This document shows positions 34,413 to 46,800 of a stretch of 51,435 bases of DNA, in pieces. A program made the translations under genes and the position numbers. Position 1 is the stretch's first letter, and the number at the start of each line of letters is the position of its first letter. Source of the DNA: Nostoc sp. FACHB-892 (GTDB lineage Bacteria > Cyanobacteriota > Cyanobacteriia > Cyanobacteriales > Nostocaceae); contig NZ_JACJTR010000043.1 of NCBI RefSeq assembly GCF_014698795.1, positions 1-51,435 on the forward strand, in the 5' to 3' direction. The notes beneath the pieces are model-generated. The model did not search any database, had not been told where the DNA came from, and saw only the letters and a program-made list of their open reading frames with translations.

Positions 34413-36545
34413 ATGATAAACATACTTGAGAATGCAAAAGATTTTACATTCGTAGATGTCTTGCGCTTTAGAACCCAAAATCATCCCGAAAAAATAGCTT
34501 TTACTTTTCTAGAAGATGGTGAAGCTGTAAAATCAAGTTTAACATACCAGAAATTAGACTTACAAGCACGTGCGATTGCTGCCTATTTACAATCTCTTGT
34601 CCCTCCAGGCTCTCGGATTTTACTACTATATCCATCTGGGTTAGAATTTATTTCAGCCTTTTTTGGATGTCTATATGCAGGAGTTATAGCGGTTCCAGCT
34701 TATCCTCCTAAACGCAACCAGAAGATGTCTAGGTTAGTAGCGATCTCCACAGATGCACAAGCATCACTTATTCTCACTACTCAAGAATTGCTAGTAAACA
34801 TAGAAAATCAGTTTAGCGAGAATCCCGAACTAGCAAAATTACCGCTGATTGCCACAGATAGTATTGCTTTAAATCAAGCACATTCATGGCAAGAAGCATC
34901 TTTAAACGGAAGTAGTCTGGCTTTTCTGCAATATACTTCAGGCTCGACAGGTACACCAAAAGGAGTAATGGTAAGCCACTCCAACCTGCTCCATAACGAG
35001 CAAATGATCCAACACGCTTTCGGACACTTTGATGAAGAAGTGATCGTTGGTTGGCTGCCCCTATTCCACGATATGGGACTCGTAGGCAATCTTTTACAAC
35101 CTCTATACCTGGGGATGCCAAGTATTCTAATGTCTCCAGAAACTTTCTTGATGAAACCTGTAAGGTGGCTAGAGGCTATTACTCGCTTCAAAGCAACTAC
35201 CAGTGGTGGTCCTAATTTTGCCTATGATCTATGCGTTCGTAAAGTTACCCCAGAACAACGAGCTAACCTTGATTTAAGTAGCTGGCAATTAGCCTTTAAT
35301 GGTTCAGAGCCTGTACGAGCCGAAACATTAGAACAATTTGCTCGTACCTTTGCTGATTGCGGTTTTCGTAAACAAGCATTCTATCCCTGCTATGGAATGG
35401 CTGAGACAACTTTATTAATATCAGGCGGTATAAAAACAGGCTCCCCTGTTATTCGTACAGTTCAAGATGCAGCCTTAAGACAAAATCAGGTGATAGAGAG
35501 TGTAGGCGATGAGAAAGAAACCAGAAAAATTGTAGGCTGTGGCAGAGTATGGTTAGACCAAAAAGTAATTATCGTTGACCCAGAAAGCTTAACTCAATGT
35601 CCTTCTGGGCAAATAGGAGAAATTTGGTTTTCCAGCCCTAGCGTAGCTCAGGGTTATTGGAACCAACCTGAACAGACACAACAAACATTCCAAGCCTTCA
35701 CAGCAGATACAAAAGAAGGTCCGTTTTTACGTACAGGAGATTTAGGTTTCTTACAAAGTAGTGAACTATTTATCACTGGCAGATTAAAAGACCTAATCAT
35801 TATCCGGGGTACAAACCATTATCCTCAAGATATCGAATTGACAGTAGAACAAAGCCATCCAGCACTTCGTAGTAGTTGTGGTGCTGCTTTTGCTGTTGAA
35901 GTAGATGGAGTAGAAAGACTAGTAGTAGCGCAAGAAGTAGAACGGACTTCTTTACGTCAGTTGGATGTAGATGAGGTAGTTGGCGCAATTCGTAAAGCAG
36001 TATCAGAGCAGCACGATTTGCAAGTATATGCAGTATTATTGCTTAAAACTGCCAGCATCCCAAAAACATCTAGTGGAAAAATTCAACGTTATGCTTGTCG
36101 AGCTAATTTTTTGAATAGAACCTTGAATCTAGTCAATCAATGGATTGCTAAACCGCAAGAAATCGATTTAATACAATTACAAGCAGATATAGAATATCTC
36201 TGGAAAAAAGTCCAAAATCCTGTGCAAGAAAAAGTTGGAATCAACACCAATACTTCTGCCAATCGGTCTAGCTTAATGAAAGAAGAACAAATCCAAGCTT
36301 GGTTAATTTCTCATTTATCGTTAGAGTTGAAAATACCAGCCAGTGAAATAGACATTCAAGAATCCTTTGCCTACTACGGTATGGATTCAGCAATAGCAGT
36401 AAATACAGTTGGTCAACTGATGGATTGGCTAGGATTTGAGCTAGAACCAACTCTTTTCTGGGAATACTCTAACATTGAATCTCTAACCAAACATTTAGTA
36501 GAAAAATGCAATTTGTTATCAGTATCCGCTTCAGTAGGTTCATAA
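34413..36545 (+). CDS. Fatty acyl-AMP ligase (FAAL) with C-terminal acyl carrier domain
   Basis: 710 residues from the ATG at 34413, chosen because agga lies 9 nt upstream; a TTG three codons earlier is less likely. Residues 1-580 are a FAAL: FVDVLRFRTQNHPEKIAFTF near the start, PAYPPKRNQKMSRL, the adenylate motif QYTSGSTGTPKGVMVSH, GWLPLFHDMGL, TSGGPNFAYDLCVRKV, FYPCYGMAETTL, LRTGDLGFL and IIIRGTNHYPQDIE. Lys in KTSSGKIQR closes the fold. The carrier domain follows (about 620-700) with the phosphopantetheine Ser659 in YYGMDSAIA. It activates a free fatty acid as acyl-AMP and loads it on its own carrier for the downstream KS. Its stop overlaps the ribosome site of the P450 gene, so the genes are co-transcribed. 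Confidence 0.94.
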   Translation: MINILENAKDFTFVDVLRFRTQNHPEKIAFTFLEDGEAVKSSLTYQKLDLQARAIAAYLQSLVPPGSRILLLYPSGLEFISAFFGCLYAGVIAVPAYPPKRNQKMSRLVAISTDAQASLILTTQELLVNIENQFSENPELAKLPLIATDSIALNQAHSWQEASLNGSSLAFLQYTSGSTGTPKGVMVSHSNLLHNEQMIQHAFGHFDEEVIVGWLPLFHDMGLVGNLLQPLYLGMPSILMSPETFLMKPVRWLEAITRFKATTSGGPNFAYDLCVRKVTPEQRANLDLSSWQLAFNGSEPVRAETLEQFARTFADCGFRKQAFYPCYGMAETTLLISGGIKTGSPVIRTVQDAALRQNQVIESVGDEKETRKIVGCGRVWLDQKVIIVDPESLTQCPSGQIGEIWFSSPSVAQGYWNQPEQTQQTFQAFTADTKEGPFLRTGDLGFLQSSELFITGRLKDLIIIRGTNHYPQDIELTVEQSHPALRSSCGAAFAVEVDGVERLVVAQEVERTSLRQLDVDEVVGAIRKAVSEQHDLQVYAVLLLKTASIPKTSSGKIQRYACRANFLNRTLNLVNQWIAKPQEIDLIQLQADIEYLWKKVQNPVQEKVGINTNTSANRSSLMKEEQIQAWLISHLSLELKIPASEIDIQESFAYYGMDSAIAVNTVGQLMDWLGFELEPTLFWEYSNIESLTKHLVEKCNLLSVSASVGS

Positions 36546-36558
36546 GGAGATAGTCAGA

Positions 36559-37821
36559 ATGACACAACTTATTCATCAAAATGGTAAAACTGCTACTCCT
36601 AGTAAAAACCATAATTCAGGAGCAACAAAAATTAGATTTAACCCTTTCTTGCCTGATTTTTACATCAATCCCTATCCAACTTATCGCCAACTGCAAACTG
36701 AAGATCCTGTCCATTTAAGTGCAATTGGAGCCTGGATAATTACTAGCTATACAGATGTAGCTAAAGCTCTGCGTGACCCACGTCTTAGCTCTAAACCATC
36801 AGAGATTTCCAGCTATTCTCAGCGTCAACAAGGTAGTTCTCTTGTAGGTAGTTTCATTAGCGATATTTTGTTCTTTCGTGATCCTCCCGATCACACCAGA
36901 TTGAGAAGACTCATCGGTAAAGTTTTCAATACGCGTGTAGTAGAAGAAATGCGCCCACGCATTCAAGAAATTGTCAACGAACTAATCAAGCAGATAGAAG
37001 AAAAAAGCGATCTAGATATCATTGCTGATTTTGCCAAACCTTTACCAGTCACCGTCATCTCTCAGATTTTAGGAATACCTGTTGAAGATCGTTACCAACT
37101 GAAACAGTGGTCTTATTGGTTGGGCTATATTTTTGATCCCATGAAGGCGTCAGATGTATCCCAACAACTTACCCAGTCAATCGTAGAGTTTAGAGAGTAT
37201 TTGACAGGGCTGATTGCTAAACGACGGCAAAAACCTGAGAATGATTTGATCACTGCGCTAATTCAAGCTAGAGATGAGCAGGATAAGCTAAGTGAAGAAG
37301 AACTGTTAGTGACGTGTATGTTGTTGTTCGCCAGTGGTGAAGAAACTACAGTAAATTTGATTGGTAATGGAGTACTGTCTTTACTACGTCATCCAGATCA
37401 GCTAGAAAAGTTGCGACAAAATCCTTCGCTTATTCAAAGTGCAGTTGAAGAATTACTCAGATATGAAAGTCCATTACAAATCAGTGGCAGAACGGCTATT
37501 GAAAATATAGAAATTGGTGGAAAATTAATAAAAAAAGGGCCACCAGTTTTTCTCATTCTTGGAGCCGCCAATCGAGATCCTGCTCAGTATCACAACCCTG
37601 ATCAACTTGATATCACCCGCGCTAATAACAACCATTTTGCTTTTGGAGATGGCATTCATTATTGTATGGGAGCTGCTTTAGCACGAACTCAAGGTCAAAT
37701 TGCCATTAATACATTAGTGCAAAAATTACCTAATTTAAAACTCCAAACCAATAAACTAGAGTGGCGAGAAAACGTCTTTTTACGAGGGTTAAAGAAGCTC
37801 CCCGTTAGCTTTGGAAATTAA
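36559..37821 (+). CDS. Cytochrome P450
   Basis: 420 residues, usual length for a soluble bacterial P450. I-helix FASGEETTVNLIGNG carries the oxygen-activation Glu-Thr, the K-helix ExxR is in EELLRYESPL, and the haem motif is FAFGDGIHYCMGAALAR with the axial Cys369. DPPDHTRLRRLIGKVF is the typical bacterial C-helix region. Start ATG has aaggaga 8 nt upstream, overlapping the FAAL stop. In this cluster it most likely hydroxylates or desaturates the fatty acyl chain or the finished product. It needs an external ferredoxin and reductase; none is encoded here. Confidence 0.95.
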   Translation: MTQLIHQNGKTATPSKNHNSGATKIRFNPFLPDFYINPYPTYRQLQTEDPVHLSAIGAWIITSYTDVAKALRDPRLSSKPSEISSYSQRQQGSSLVGSFISDILFFRDPPDHTRLRRLIGKVFNTRVVEEMRPRIQEIVNELIKQIEEKSDLDIIADFAKPLPVTVISQILGIPVEDRYQLKQWSYWLGYIFDPMKASDVSQQLTQSIVEFREYLTGLIAKRRQKPENDLITALIQARDEQDKLSEEELLVTCMLLFASGEETTVNLIGNGVLSLLRHPDQLEKLRQNPSLIQSAVEELLRYESPLQISGRTAIENIEIGGKLIKKGPPVFLILGAANRDPAQYHNPDQLDITRANNNHFAFGDGIHYCMGAALARTQGQIAINTLVQKLPNLKLQTNKLEWRENVFLRGLKKLPVSFGN

Positions 37822-37833
37822 AGTCATTTAAGG

Positions 37834-40800
37834 ATGAGCAACATGGATAGGGAACCAATCGCAATTATCGGTATAGGTTGTCGTTTTCCTAAAGCTAAAA
37901 ATAAACAAGCTTTTTGGCAGCTGTTGCAAGAAGGTATAGATGCAATTACTGAAGTACCACCAGGACGCTGGGATGGGAATACTGTTTACGCAGAGGATGG
38001 AGAAACACCTGTCAATAGTTGTTTGGGTGGGTTTTTGGAAGATTTAGATCAATTTGATCCGCAATTTTTCAAGATTTTTCCGAAAGAAGCTGTCAGTATT
38101 GATCCTCAGCAACGGCTGTTACTGGAATTAGCTTGGGAAGCTTTAGAAGATGCTGGTCAAAAACCAGAGCATCTAGCAGGGACAAAAGCTGGCGTGTTTA
38201 TGGGTATCAATGGCTTTGATTACTACACGCTGTTGATGGATAACCCAGCACAAAACATGGATGCCTATGTTGGTACAGGTAACACCAACTGTATTGCAGC
38301 TAACCGCATTTCCTATTTGTTTGATTTCACTGGCCCTAGTTTAGGAATTGATACAGCTTGTTCCTCTTCTCTAGTTGCAGTTCATCTAGCCTGCCAAAGT
38401 ATTTGGAATGGAGACTCAACCCTAGCTTTAGCAGGAGGAGTAAGGATTATTTTATCCCCTTGGATTGCAATTAGCTTTGGTAAAGCAGGCTTTATGGCTC
38501 CAGATGGACGTTGTAAAGCGTTTGACAGTCGGGCAAATGGCTATGTTCGCAGCGAGGGTGCTGGTGTTGTCTTACTCAAGCCTCTTTCCCAAGCTATGGC
38601 TGATGGTGATTTAATATATGCCGTGATTAGAGGGAGTGCAGTTAATCAAGATGGACGTAGCAATGGTTTAACTGCACCAAATCCTTGGGCGCAAGAAGCA
38701 CTACTACTACAAGCTTATCGGCAAGCAGGGATTTCTCCTCATCAAGTGCAATATATAGAGGCTCATGGTACAGGTACACAACTAGGAGACCCAATAGAAA
38801 TGAAGGCTCTTGGTAAAGTACTTGCACAAGGCCGTGCTCCAGGAAGTGATTGTCTCGTTGGTTCAGTCAAAACTAATATTGGACATTTAGAAGCAGCAGC
38901 TGGCATTGCAGGTTTAATCAAAGTTGCACTCTCACTTTATCATCGTCAAATTCCACCTAGCCTACATTTCCAACAACCTAATCCGTATATTCCTTTTAAG
39001 AATTTGCCGTTACGTGTGCCAACAACTTTAGAACCTTGGCCAGAAACAACCGATATGGCGATCGCTGGCGTTAGTTCCTTTAGTTTTGGCGGCACTAATG
39101 CTCATATAGTATTAGCAGATGCACCTAAAGTTGCAAGAAAAGAGCCTGTTGTTGATAGTCCTTTGCATCTACTGACTTTATCAGCGAAATGTGAGAAGGC
39201 ACTGCAAGATTTAGCAAAGCGTTACCTAGATTTTTTGGCATCTCATCCTCCAGTATCCTTAGCGGATGTCTGCTTTACAGCTAGTACAGGACGCTCTCAT
39301 TTCGAGCATCGTCTGGCATTAACTGCTGGTTCAACTCAGCAATTAACACAACGGTTGGACACTTTTTGTCAAGGACAAACACCTATCGGTTTAGCTAGTG
39401 GTTCTGTACGCAGTAAACAACAGCGGAAAATTGCTTTTCTATTTACCGGACAAGGATCGCAATATGTGAATATGGGGCGGCAACTATACGATACCCAACT
39501 TGTATTCCGCAAGACTTTAGAGGAATGCGATCGCCTGCTGCAACCGTATCTCGAAAAATCCCTGTTATCAGTTTTATTCGCAACCACAGACACGCACTTA
39601 ATCAACCAGACAGTTTATACTCAACCTGCCCTGTTTGCTCTAGAATATGCGCTGGCCCAAATGTGGCAATCATGGGGTATATCTCCGAATATAGTCATGG
39701 GACACAGCGTTGGTGAGTATGTAGCGGCCTGTGTAGCAGGAGTTTTCAGCCTGGAAGACGGATTAAAGCTCATAGCTGAACGTGGACGGCTGATGCAAGC
39801 TCTACCACCAACAGGTATGATGGCAGCTATATTTGCAACACAAGAGCAAGTCCAACAAGCAATTCTTCCCTATCTATCTCAAGTTAGCATTGCTGCTGTT
39901 AACGGGTCTCAACATACAGTAATTTCCGGCGAACGAAACTCTGTAGAGTCCATAATTCAACAGTTGCAAGCTCAAGGAATAGAATCTCGCTCTTTGCAAG
40001 TATCTCATGCCTTCCACTCACCCTTGATCAACCCCATGCTCGACCAATTCGAGCAAATAGCTAGGCAAGTTCAATATCATCACCCGTGTATCCCTATTGT
40101 CTCCAACCTTACAGGGAAAATTCTCACGCCCGAAGAAACTATCGACGCTATTTATTGGCGACACCATACCAGAAAAGCTGTTCAGTTTGCAGCCGCTATC
40201 CAAACTTTGATTGAGCAAGATTACGATCTATTTCTAGAAATAGGGCCTCATCCTGTTCTGTCATCAATGGGTAAACGCTGTTTGACAACAGAAAATGCCA
40301 CTTGGCTACCTTCAATGCAAAAAGAGCAAGACGACTGGTGGTTAATCTTAAATAGCCTCGGTAAATTATACACAAATGGCATAGAAGTAGATTGGGCGAG
40401 CTTTCATCAAGGCTACCAGCGTTCCAAAATTCATTTACCAACTTATCCCTTTCAGCGCAAACGTTATTGGATAGAATCTGTTAAAACCATGAATCAACCA
40501 TTAACAATGAATAAATCTCATGCCAACGTAATGGATGTATCAAGCGATATATCAAATGGAAGAAATAGCCCTGCTATTAAAAGAGAAAAAATTAGCTCTA
40601 CTTTGCTGCCTTTAATAGGACGTTGGTTACATATAGATAACCTTAATGAACTAAATGTCCATGCAAATTTTTTAGACCTTGGTGCTGATTCAATTAGTCT
40701 TTTAGAAGCTGTTAGGAGTTTAGAAAAAACCTTTGGCGTTAAAATAGAAGTCCGTCAATTTTTTGAAGATATACAAACTGTAGATAGTCTAATCACATAT

Positions 40801-43800
40801 CTTGAGCAACACCTACCAGCATCATGGGGCTTAGAGATTTTTAATCGACCAGATTTAAAAATCTCTAAAAAAGCTGAAATATCTCAGTTTGAAACTATTA
40901 ATCAAGTTTCTCAAACTGTGCAACAGTCAGTTCAACAACATCAACCAGTACAACCCGTATCTTTGAACTTTAATCCAGCCACACAAAATCAAGTAAGTCG
41001 TTCATTGTCCGAATCGCCGCTAACAGGAATTATTGGGCAACAATTACAACTAATGTCCCAACAAATGGAACTGTTACGTAGTGAAGTTTCGTTGCCAAAA
41101 CAGTTATATCAAACAAGTACCACACCAATTGAATTCACATCATCTCAGCCCCAGTTGCTATCTGCAAAAACTACCGATGCTTTTGCCAATCAAACTCCAC
41201 AAACTTCTGTTATTAAGACAGCTACATCCCAACCAACAGTTATTCCTGTTCAATCTAACGGTAAACTCTCTGCGTCTTCTTCATCTACTAATTCTTTAGG
41301 ACGCAGAAATACATTAAAGCCGCAGCAACAAGAATATCTTGATGCCTTCATTGCTCGCTACACCAACCGTACTCAAGGCTCTAAATTACTAAAACAAACC
41401 TACCATCCTGTTTTAGCAGATAAAAGAGCTGCTGCTGGGTTTCGTCCAGCCATCAAAGAAATGATTTATCCCATTGCCGGCAAACACTCTCAAGGTTCTA
41501 AAATTTGGGATGTAGATGGCAATGAATATATTGATATTTCAATGGGCTTTGGGGTGCATTTGTTTGGTCATGCTGCACCTTTTATTATGGAGGCTTTAGA
41601 AGCGCAGATTAAAGAAGGGATTCAAATTGGTCCACAAGCCAGATTAGCAGGTGAAGTTGCTCAACTGTTCTGTGAACTAACAGGTATGGAGCGTGCTTCA
41701 TTCTGTAATACAGGTACAGAAGCAATAATGACAGCAATACGTTTAGCTCGTGCTGTTACAGGCAGGACTAAAATTGCTTTCTTTGCCAATTCCTATCATG
41801 GTCAATCAGATGCTACTTTGTTTGTTCCATCTTTAACGGAAGATGGTAAACCTTGTGTATCTCCATTGAATGGTGTACCTCAATATATGGCCGAGGATAC
41901 ACTAATTCTCAAGTATGGCGATGCACAGTCTCTTGACCTAATTAAGGAATATGCAGGAGAACTAGCAGCCATTTTGGTTGAGCCGGTACAAAGTAGTCAT
42001 CCTGACTTACAACCAAAAGCATTTCTGCAAAATTTAAGAGATCTGACAGCTAACAATGGTATTTTGCTAATTTTCGATGAAGTAATCACAGGATTCCGCT
42101 TACATCCTGGCGGCGCTCAAGCATGGTACGGGATTCAAGCTGACTTAGCTACTTATGGCAAGGTTGTTGGCGGTGGAATGCCAATTGGTATTTTGGCTGG
42201 CAAGGCCAAATATATGAATAGCATTGACGGGGGCTATTGGAATTATGGCGATCAATCCTATCCTCAAGCAGGAACTATTTTTTACGGAGGAACCTTTAAT
42301 AAAAATCCTCTGACTGTTGCTACGACGCTTGCTGTCTTGAAATATCTTAAACAGCAAGGGTCTGCATTACAAGACAATTTAAATCAGCGTACAGCACAGT
42401 TCGCGCAGAGACTTAATAATTATTTCCAGCAAGAAAATGTGCCCATCCAAGTTATTTATTGCGGATCGTTGTTCCGTTTTATTGCGGTGAGCAATTCTAA
42501 TAATGTTAACTTGTTTGCAGACTCCAACATAGAAATGGATTTGTTCTATTATCACCTCATTGAAAAAGGGATCTATGTTTGGGAAGCGCGGAGATTGTTT
42601 TTATCCACTGCTCACACTGATGAAGAGATTGATTATGTAATTCAAGCTGTGAAGCAGAGTGTCAAAGATATGCGAGCAGGCGGTTTTTTTTTAGCTTCTC
42701 CTGAGTTACTCAATCATAAGCAACACTCTGGAAGTATAAATAAAACCACTACTACCGCTACTGATATGATTGCAGATGTCGCTCACACTATAAATCAAGA
42801 AATAGCAACGGTGGATAATGAATTTTCTGCATGGAAAGTTCTACCAGCGCCAGAGCAGCGACATCTGCCTTTTCCTCTGACAGATATTCAGCAAGCTTAT
42901 TGGTTGGGGCAGAGTAATGCTTTTGAACTAGGAAATCTGCGAGCGCATACTTATGATGAATATGAAGTTTATGATTTGGATATCAATCGATGCCAGCGAG
43001 TTTTGCGGAGGTTGATTGAGCGACATGATATGCTGCGGGCAGTGATTTCGCCAGATGGACAACAGCAAATTCTAGAGCAAGTTCCAGATTATAAAATAGA
43101 GGTTGTTGATTTGCGAGGTCAGGAGCCAGAAGTAATTACAGCCTGTTTAGAATCGGTACGACAGCGCATGATTCAGCATGGATCTAGTACTGATGAATGG
43201 CCTTTGTTTGAAATTAAAGTCCATCAACTTGATGAACGGTGTTTTCGCGTTCATTTCAGCGTTAGTTTGATGATTTTAGATGGTATATCTGACGGTATTG
43301 CTACCCAAGAATTTTGCAAATTTTATCAGAATCCTGATATTTATCTTCCTCCCTTGGAGCTATCTTATCGAGACTATGTATTAGCCTTGAATAAATTCCA
43401 AAATTCCAAGACTTATCAAAACTCTTTGGCATATTGGAAAAATCGCCTGTCTACCTTACCCCCTGCTCCAGAATTACCTTTGGCAAAAAATCCTGCTTTA
43501 GTATCACAGTCAAAATTTGTCCGCCGGACTGGAAAATTAGCTCCAGAAAGTTGGCAACGGTTTAAAACTAAAGCTACTCGGTTAGGACTGACACCGACAA
43601 ATGCCCTGTGTGCAGTTTATTGTGAGGTGCTGGCTGCTTGGAGCAAAACTCGCCATTTTACTGTTAATATCCTGTTTTTTAATCGTCTGCCTTTACATCC
43701 TCAAGTTGATGATTTGATAGGTAATTTTAGCTCTACCATTTTGTTAGAAGTAAATTATTCCCAATTTGCTGCCTTTGCCACTAGAGCTAAACGTCTGCAA

Positions 43801-46800
43801 AGTCAATTGTTTACTGATTTAGAACATAGTGATGTTAGTGGAATACAAGTATTGCGCGAACAAAGCCGCATAGAAACCAAGACTTCCAAAGCGGCAATGC
43901 CAATAGTGTTTACTAGCAGTTTGAATTTGCAGCCTCAAGGTAACGAAACGATCGCAGTACCACTGTCAGGGAAATTAATTTGTAATGCTTTGCAAACACC
44001 CCAAGTGCAGATTGACCATGAGGTTTACGAACAAAATGGAGCGCTACTATGTAACTGGGATGTAGTTGAAGAAATATTTCCAGAGGGAATGATAGATGAT
44101 ATGTTTAGTGCTTATACTCATCTTCTGGAGCGTTTAGCTGATGAAGACGAGGCATGGCAAGAACAGTCATTTCAACTGCTACCAGCCAGACAGTTAGAAC
44201 AAAGAATAGCTGTTAACAGCACTGATGCGCCGATAACAAAGGCCATGCTGCATACTTTATTTGCAGAACAAGTAGCCGAGCGATCGCAGCAAGCAGCAGT
44301 TGTGGCAGCAAACAAGACCTTAACTTATCAGGAATTATATCTTTACTCTCATCAAATAGGACGTTGGCTGAGGCAGTTAGGCACTCGTCCTAATGTACTG
44401 GTGGCAGTTGTGATGCAGAAAGGTTGGGAGCAAGTTGTTGCCGTTTTGGGAGTTCTGCAATCTGGAGCCGCTTACTTACCAATCGATCCAGCCCTACCCC
44501 AAGAGCGCCTTCAATATCTAATAGCCCAAAGTGAAGTCGGCTTAGTATTGACACAATCCTGGCTTAAGGACAAAATACAATGGCCTAAAAATATCCAACT
44601 ACTGTGCATTGATAGCGAGGATATAGAAAATATAGGCGATCACCCCTTAGAACTGATTCAGCAACCAGAAGATTTAGCCTACGTTATCTTTACATCAGGC
44701 TCCACAGGTTTACCCAAGGGTGTAATGGTAGATCATCGCGGTGCTGTCAACACAATTTGCGATCTAAACAAACGCTTCGGCGTTGGGTCTGAGGATCGAG
44801 TGCTGGCCTTATCTTCCTTAAATTTTGACTTGTCAGTATATGACATTTTTGGTACTCTGGCTGCTGGCGGTACAATAATTCTTCCCGATGCCGATGCGCT
44901 CAAAAATCCTGCCCATTGGACTCAATTACTGATAAAAGAAAAAATCACAATCTGGAATTCTGTACCCGCCTTAATGCAGATGTTGGTTGATTATGCCTCT
45001 AGCTATGATTTATCAGCCTGTTCTCTACGCCTAGTGCTTTTGAGTGGCGATTGGATTGGAGTTACATTACCAGATCAAATTAAGTCTTTATTTGCCGGAG
45101 TGCAAGTGATTAGTTTAGGAGGAGCTACAGAAGCTTCTATCTGGTCTGTCTGTTATCCCATTACGACGGTTGCTCCTACACAATCTAGCATTCCGTATGG
45201 CAAACCAATGACCAATCAGCGCACTCACATCCTCAATGAGAATTTAGAACCATGTCCAGATTGGGTAGTCGGTAATCTCTATCTAGAAGGTATTGGCTTG
45301 GCAAAAGGTTATTGGCGAGATGAGGAAAAAACAAATGCTCAATTTATTGTTCATCCTCAGACCGGAAAACGTTTGTACAGGACAGGGGATATTGGGCGTT
45401 ATCTCCCTGATGGCAACATTGAATTTCTGGGTAGAGAAGACTTTCAAGTTAAGGTTCAAGGCTACCGCATTGAGTTAGGAGAAATTGAAAGCGCACTTAG
45501 ACAACACCCAGCTATACGTGATGTATTTGTGACAGCAGTTGGTGAAGTTCATAGTAGCAAGCGTTTAGTAGCTTATGTCCGTACCGAGCAAAGTTTGATT
45601 GCAGATGTTAATGAGCTACGAAACTTTCTTGCACATAAGTTGCCAGAGTACATGATTCCAACTGCTTTTATTGTCTTAGAAACTTTTCCATTGACTCTTA
45701 ATGGTAAAGTAGACCGCAAAGCGCTACCAAATCCTGAAACAAGGGTGACTGAAAGACAAAGTAATTTTGTTGCACCTGCTGATGCACTGCAATTGCAATT
45801 AACACAGATTTGGGAAGAATTGCTGAATGTCCATCCTGTAGGTATTCGAGATAATTTCTTTGAGCTAGGAGGTAATTCTCTTTTAGCTGTGCGTCTGATG
45901 GCTAAAGTTCACAAGCTATATCAACAAGAACTTTCATTATCAACACTTTTACAAGGGCCAACTGTAGAACATTTAGCTAATGTTTTACGCCAACAAACAA
46001 CCAACCAGCGCTGGTCATCTTTGGTAGAAATTCAGCCTAGTACTTCTCAAATACCTTTGTTTTTCGTTCACCCAGTCGGCGGAAATGTGCTGTGCTACGT
46101 AGATTTAGCCCGTCATTTAGGAAGTGAGCAACCATTCTATGGTTTACAATCTGTAGGTCTTAATGGAGAACAGCCGCCTTACACTACGGTTGAAGATATG
46201 GCTGCTCATTATATCCAAGAGCTGCGGACTATCCAGCCTCAAGGGCCTTATTTACTAGGAGGTTGGTCGATGGGTGGACTGGTAGCTTATGAAATGGCAC
46301 AGCAATTGCATCAACAGCAGCAGGAAGTTAGCGCATTAGTTTTATTAGATAGTCGTGTGCCTACTTTTACACCTAACTTAGATGATGCTACACTTTTGAC
46401 ATGGTTTGCTAGAGATTTAAGCGGATTAGTTGGTAAAAATTTCCCACTATTACCCGACGAAATCCAAAATCTCAAATCAGAAGCAGGATTGCATTACCTT
46501 TTAGAACAAGCAATTAAAGCCAATATTTTGCCGTCAGATATTGAGGTAACACAAATGCAACGTCTGCTAGAGATTTTTAAAGCTAACACACGCGCTATGT
46601 GGAACTATCAACCAAGGGTTTATGCACAGCCAATGGTGCTAATCCGTCCCAATGAAGTATTTTCAGTAGATTTTGATGATTTTGGCGATGCCAGCTGGGG
46701 TTGGCATAAGTTCGCCCAACAGCTAACAATCCAGACTATATCAGGTAATCACTACAGTATTTTGGCTCAACCCCATGTGCAAGTTTTAGCACAACAGTTG

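Noticed and set aside
42862..44163. Ordinary condensation domain
   Set aside because: It lacks HHxxxDG and shows Cy-type motifs throughout, together with a Cys-specific A domain.
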